Origin: G963666705 sp963666705
GTDB taxonomy: Bacteria > Pseudomonadota > Alphaproteobacteria > CADEGL01
Length of the DNA stretch: 64,000 nucleotides
Direction of reading: 5' to 3'
Assembly (NCBI GenBank): GCA_963666705.2
Contig: CAXXKO010000025.1
Coordinates: forward strand, 124,001 to 188,000
Position 1 is the stretch's first letter. Each line of letters starts with the position of its first letter. The notes beneath the pieces were generated by a model. That model worked only from the letters and a program-made list of their open reading frames with translations, was not told the DNA's origin and did not search any database. This document shows positions 63,785 through 64,000 of this stretch, piece after piece. The position numbers and the translations under genes were made by a program.

Positions 63785-64000
63785 CTACTTCTTCCGGGTC
63801 GCCCGCTTTTTCCGGGCCGGCGCCTTCTTCTTCTCCTCCTTGACCGGCACCGTGTAGTTGAGGGCGAGGCGGCCGCCGTCGCAATAGAGGGTCTGGCCGG
63901 TGATGTAGGAGGAATCCTCGGTCGCGAGGAACAGGGCGATGCGGGCCACCTCGTCCGGTTCGCCGTAGCGCCCGAGCGGGGTGCGGGCCATCTGGGCGTG
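63785..64000 (-). CDS. SDR-family oxidoreductase, C-terminal part (runs off the window)
   Basis: The visible 71 or so residues carry the classical SDR end: ARTPLGRYGEPDEVARIALFLATEDSSYITGQTLYCDGG. The upstream part lies beyond base 64000. After the normal end (RLALNYTVPV) there is an unusual basic tail, KEEKKKAPARKKRATRKK. Such a Lys/Arg tail is not part of the SDR fold and could bind nucleic acid or anionic surfaces such as membranes or polyphosphate (inference). Confidence 0.85.
   Translation of the reverse strand, partial: HAQMARTPLGRYGEPDEVARIALFLATEDSSYITGQTLYCDGGRLALNYTVPVKEEKKKAPARKKRATRKK

Overview
The window is high-GC chromosomal DNA of a probable alphaproteobacterium. The housekeeping gene order supports this: fabD-fabG-acpP-fabF-mltG, and rpsF-rpsR-DUF2232-rplI-cfa-dnaB-alr-mlaE-mlaF-radA-cvpA-purF. 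The rest of the content fits too: Rieske oxygenase, CaiB CoA-transferase, DgcA-type demethylase and CHASE2 adenylate cyclase genes. I cannot name the species. No rRNA, tRNA or CRISPR array was found.

The outstanding feature is heavy, partly recent insertion-sequence colonisation with accompanying gene decay. Bases 1-8.6 kb hold an ISNCY-type element, then a three-level nest: an IS256-family element inside an IS21-family element inside a second IS21-family element, which itself sits in a Rieske oxygenase gene of which only the two ends remain. From 8.7 to 15.6 kb come a DddP-like M24 protein, a MaoC-type hydratase, an IS481 and an IS630 element, and a CaiB CoA-transferase. From 14.9 to 20.2 kb, two paralogous secreted proteins flank an alkyl-DHAP-synthase-like flavoprotein and a CHASE2 adenylate cyclase. 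From 20 to 26.4 kb there are a TauD-type dioxygenase, an alanine-racemase-like protein that has lost key active-site residues, an array of about eight structured 110-bp repeats, an SDR, a SUMF1-domain protein, stray 3' tails of a dgcA-like gene and a small Cys-rich secreted protein.

From 26.8 to 36.2 kb lie a dgcA-like demethylase and a TetR-controlled unit. That unit consists of an Mpo1-like gene broken by a 262-bp MITE and a giant MFS/acyltransferase/acyl-ligase fusion gene broken by a second copy of the inner IS21. Two matching TetR operator-like palindromes flank the regulator. From 36.4 to 39.1 kb are a transposase relic, an SDR, a YeeE/YedE (TsuA-like) pair of which one member is frameshifted, and a cyclase-family hydrolase.

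The fatty-acid cluster (39.2-49.4 kb) is split between fabG and acpP by about 6 kb of lower-GC DNA. This insert carries a VWA/coiled-coil gene interrupted by an IS1595 element and preceded by an IS4-family element, a partial tandem duplication of that gene's 3' end, and a second ISNCY copy. From 49.4 kb onward the DNA is conserved housekeeping sequence, ending in a frameshifted histidine kinase and a partial SDR.

Exact target-site duplications let most insertions be undone on paper, and in four cases removal restores an open frame: outer istA, the acyltransferase fusion, the Mpo1-like gene and the VWA gene. All calls come from reading the sequence; no database search was run.
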